Origin: Bacillota bacterium
Lineage (GTDB): Bacteria > Bacillota > Clostridia > Lachnospirales > Lachnospiraceae
Assembly (NCBI GenBank): GCA_023436765.1
Contig: JAEZHX010000253.1
Location: forward strand, 1-6,519
Length of the DNA stretch: 6,519 bases
Direction: 5' to 3'
The position numbers were made by a program, and so were the translations under genes. Every line of letters begins with the position of its first letter. Within the stretch, counting starts at the first letter, position 1. Below are positions 6,062-6,519 of this stretch, piece by piece. The notes under the pieces were generated by a model, which did not search any database, was not told the origin of the DNA, and saw only the letters and a list, made by a program, of their open reading frames with translations.

Positions 6062-6519
6062 TTATTCGGTTTCATCCCTTAGAATCGAGTAATACCTACA
6101 GTCCACCAAGTCACCCTTATTGTTCTTAAGTACTTTTCTTAATGTACCCTCATATTCCATCCCGCATTTCTTCATGACACAACCCGAGGCAACGTTATGG
6201 ATCTCGTGTCTGGCTGCAACCCTTTGGAAGCCAACCTCAGTAAAGCAAAAATGGATAACCGCCTGCAGTGCTTCTGTCATGAGACCCTGGTTCCACCACT
6301 TCCTTCCGATACAGTAGCCTGCCTCACAGCTCTCATTATGATTATCGATATGCATGATGCTGAAGGAGCCAATGACCTCCCCCGTATCTTTTAGAGTAAT
6401 TGCCCATTGGTAATTCTCCGGCTCGCTGTTCCCTGCTACCCAGTCCGCTAGAACTCTTTCCGAGACCGTAAGTTCCTTGTGCGTCGGCCAGGTAAGGAAC
6501 TTCGTTACCTCCTCATCAG
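6062..6519 (-). CDS. GNAT-family N-acetyltransferase, RimJ/RimL-like (5' end outside window)
   Basis: The frame is open from the right edge to TAA at 6064-6062, giving 151 residues. The N-terminus is cut; comparison with the usual 170-180 residue length suggests about 20-30 residues are missing. An internal ATG at 6355 should not be taken as the start, because conserved sequence continues upstream of it (EEVTKFLTWPTH ... ENYQWAITLKDTGEVIGSFSI). The core CIGRKWWNQGLMTEAL is the acetyl-CoA pyrophosphate-binding motif A of GNAT proteins, in the form seen in the Acetyltransf_3 (RimJ/RimL-like) group. The later RVAARHEIHNVASGCVMKKCGMEYEGTLRK is the usual continuation with the conserved N-x-x-S. 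It transfers acetyl from acetyl-CoA to an amine; the substrate (ribosomal protein N-terminus, antibiotic or small amine) cannot be told from this. It is convergent with pckA. Only a weak hairpin lies downstream. Confidence 0.88.
   Translation of the reverse strand, partial: DEEVTKFLTWPTHKELTVSERVLADWVAGNSEPENYQWAITLKDTGEVIGSFSIMHIDNHNESCEAGYCIGRKWWNQGLMTEALQAVIHFCFTEVGFQRVAARHEIHNVASGCVMKKCGMEYEGTLRKVLKNNKGDLVDCRYYSILRDETE

Noticed and set aside
5875..6075. 66-codon minus-strand frame spanning the pckA terminator
   Set aside because: It overlaps the pckA 3' end and reads through the terminator hairpin, and its translation has no family features.

Overview
The window (6519 bases, mid-40s GC by eye) looks like chromosomal DNA of an anaerobic Gram-positive, most likely a motile member of the Lachnospiraceae or a related clostridial group. 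Three things point there: a flagellum-associated protein of a type I know from Lachnospiraceae, a lipoprotein with a Gram-positive style signal peptide, and a clostridial-type ATP-dependent PEP carboxykinase, all with strong AGGAGG-like ribosome binding sites. The family assignments come from motif recognition, not from searches.

Layout: (1) Bases 1-1933, minus strand, hold the first 644 codons of a large uncharacterised protein (DUF6240-like) that runs off the left edge. It is uninterrupted. (2) A divergent intergenic region (1934-2337) carries a good match to a flagellar sigma-28/SigD promoter on the minus strand, serving the left gene, and a sigma-A-like promoter on the plus strand, serving the next gene. 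(3) 2338-4110, plus strand, is a predicted lipoprotein zinc hydrolase of the DUF885 type. (4) 4111-4267 is a compact regulatory region with a near-consensus sigma-A promoter, a Rex-like dyad and an 11-base direct repeat. (5) 4268-5938, plus strand, is pckA, closed by a strong intrinsic terminator. (6) 6062-6519, minus strand, is a 5'-truncated GNAT acetyltransferase that runs off the right edge and converges on pckA.

The four genes appear to be four separate transcription units. The left gene belongs to motility by its family and promoter. The lipoprotein is probably a surface peptidase. pckA links PEP and oxaloacetate in central metabolism. The GNAT protein is a small-molecule or protein N-acetyltransferase of unknown substrate. 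I see no mobile element, CRISPR array, tRNA, rRNA or defence system. The least described item is the left gene and its promoter. The second is the regulatory region in front of pckA.
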